Shown: positions 6,266 to 7,238 of the stretch, piece after piece
Position numbering within the stretch: position 1 is the stretch's first letter
How the letters are laid out: the number at the start of each line of letters is the position of its first letter
Source of the DNA: Cytophagales bacterium
GTDB lineage: Bacteria > Bacteroidota > Bacteroidia > Cytophagales > JAAEPT01
Assembly (NCBI GenBank): GCA_011524675.1
Contig: WTJX01000350.1
Coordinates: 1 to 7,238 of the forward strand
Direction of reading: 5' to 3'
Length of the DNA: 7,238 nt
Program-made: the position numbers and the translations under genes
Notes under the pieces: model-generated
Told to the model about the DNA's origin: nothing
Seen by the model: the letters and a program-made list of their open reading frames with translations, nothing else
Databases searched by the model: none

Positions 6266-6330
6266 TATCGGGACATCCTAAGCTATGGTACACTTATGAA
6301 CATACTTTCTTTATTGAGTTTATGCTTTGG

Positions 6331-7238
6331 TTAAAGTTTGATTAAAAAGTCAATGATATCTACCCCGTCAGCGTAGTCCCATGGACTTGGAAATTGTGCT
6401 TGACCAAATGAAATATGGTTTTTACCAACCACGCATTGCACTTTTTCTGAGTCCCAAGAAATTTGTTTTTCGTCTTCATACCTTTCGTAGTGAAGCACAC
6501 TGATAGGAGAAATTAGTTCATTTGCTTCTTTTAATAGTAGAAAACCATTATCCAAATGTGCTACACCATTCACTAAATAGATTGATTTATTGTAGTCATA
6601 ATTATTGATGTATTTGTTTTGATAAAGAATATAATCTTTCATATCCTCAAAAGCATCTAATAGTATTTTAAGGTCATAGTCTTGTGGTACAAATAGTTTT
6701 GAGACATTTCTACAGCCTAGACCATAATACCATAAGACATCCTTGGCAAGTAATGTAAGTTCTTCTTTTGTCTCTTTGCCTGTCAGTATAGCAATAGAAC
6801 TACGGTTTTTTCGTATGACGTGAGGGATTTTTTGAAAGTAACTTTCAAAATATCTAGCAGAGTTATCACTACCTGTGGCAATAATACCATCTAGCGCATC
6901 AAGTGATATCTTATCTACAAAAGTAATTTTTTCAGCTAAAAGAGGTGCGATATCTTTTAGTACAGAGTGAATGAACGGCAGCAATACTTGATCTTGATTA
7001 CTTAGTTTTATCTGGGCACGATGTCCACATAATAATACTGCCAAATAATCATGGAAACCTACGGCTGGAATGTTTCCTGCCATGATTAAGCCAATAGTTT
7101 TTTTGGAACACTCTCCAACTCTCTTGTATCTTGACACCCAATCCCAAAGTGTTTGTTGGTCTAGCATGGCTAAGATTGCTTGAAGTGCTCTAAGGCTATC
7201 ATCTTGCTGAAACCAAGCATTATTATTTTTTATTTGAC
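6331..7238 (-). CDS. LuxC-like acyl-CoA reductase, 5' end outside the window
   Basis: The frame is open to the window edge, so the true start lies beyond 7238; the internal ATG at 7167 is not the start. The frame before it encodes KNNNAWFQQDDSLRALQAI, which fits the family. About 302 residues are visible. The family (LuxC, an aldehyde-dehydrogenase relative) reduces acyl-CoA or acyl-enzyme to fatty aldehyde with NADPH. Visible features are the nucleotide-binding-like GLIMAGNIPAVGFHD, GIIATGSDNSARYF, VIRKNRSSIAIL, and the probable catalytic Cys in YYGLGCRNVSKLFVP (codon 6712-6714). The C-terminus ends DYADGVDIIDFLIKL. No other lux genes are present. Stand-alone LuxC-like proteins are common in non-luminous Bacteroidetes, where their physiological role is unsettled. 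The next gene on this strand starts 117 bp downstream, with its own promoter candidate. Confidence 0.87.
   Translation of the reverse strand, partial: QIKNNNAWFQQDDSLRALQAILAMLDQQTLWDWVSRYKRVGECSKKTIGLIMAGNIPAVGFHDYLAVLLCGHRAQIKLSNQDQVLLPFIHSVLKDIAPLLAEKITFVDKISLDALDGIIATGSDNSARYFESYFQKIPHVIRKNRSSIAILTGKETKEELTLLAKDVLWYYGLGCRNVSKLFVPQDYDLKILLDAFEDMKDYILYQNKYINNYDYNKSIYLVNGVAHLDNGFLLLKEANELISPISVLHYERYEDEKQISWDSEKVQCVVGKNHISFGQAQFPSPWDYADGVDIIDFLIKL

Overview
The window looks like chromosomal DNA from an AT-rich marine or algal-polymer-degrading member of the Bacteroidetes, probably close to the Cytophagales or Flammeovirga. The grounds are: secreted Cys-type sulfatases, a LuxC-like acyl-CoA reductase close to a NifU-domain gene, an unusual Ddl type that I recall from Cytophagales, A-rich leaders without Shine-Dalgarno sequences, and a good match to the Bacteroidetes promoter (TTG, 20-nt gap, TAnnTTTG). 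The lineage is inferred from these features and was not tested by a search.

Left part (1-2343, plus strand). The C-terminal third of one sulfatase enters from the left edge, with an in-frame stop just before the visible homologous part. A 390-bp gap follows. It holds a foldable element: a 36-bp imperfect inverted repeat (449-500 against 677-712) around a GC-rich core (501-655) that resembles an interspersed repeat I remember from Bacteroidetes genomes. Next comes a complete secreted sulfatase (832-2292) with all main catalytic motifs, closed by a perfect 16-bp stem terminator. No SusC/SusD or glycoside hydrolase gene is visible, so a polysaccharide utilisation locus is suspected, not shown.

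Middle (2344-2509). This convergent intergenic stretch contains nested inverted repeats.

Right part (2510-7238, minus strand). In transcription order: a 5'-truncated LuxC-like acyl-CoA reductase, a promoter, a 79-residue NifU-domain Fe-S protein, a very large protein made of two D-alanine--D-alanine ligase units in one chain (895 aa), and a membrane-anchored PASTA-domain protein. The last three probably form one operon. Ddl makes the D-Ala-D-Ala end of peptidoglycan precursors and PASTA domains are associated with peptidoglycan, so the two share a cell-wall theme.

The most interesting item is the double Ddl. Its two halves have diverged in complementary ways. The first keeps the usual nucleotide-loop and omega-loop residues but has Asp where the metal-binding Glu is expected. 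The second keeps the Glu-x-Asn metal motif but has an altered glycine loop and a Tyr-to-Phe change at the omega-loop position known to affect second-substrate choice in other Ddl enzymes.
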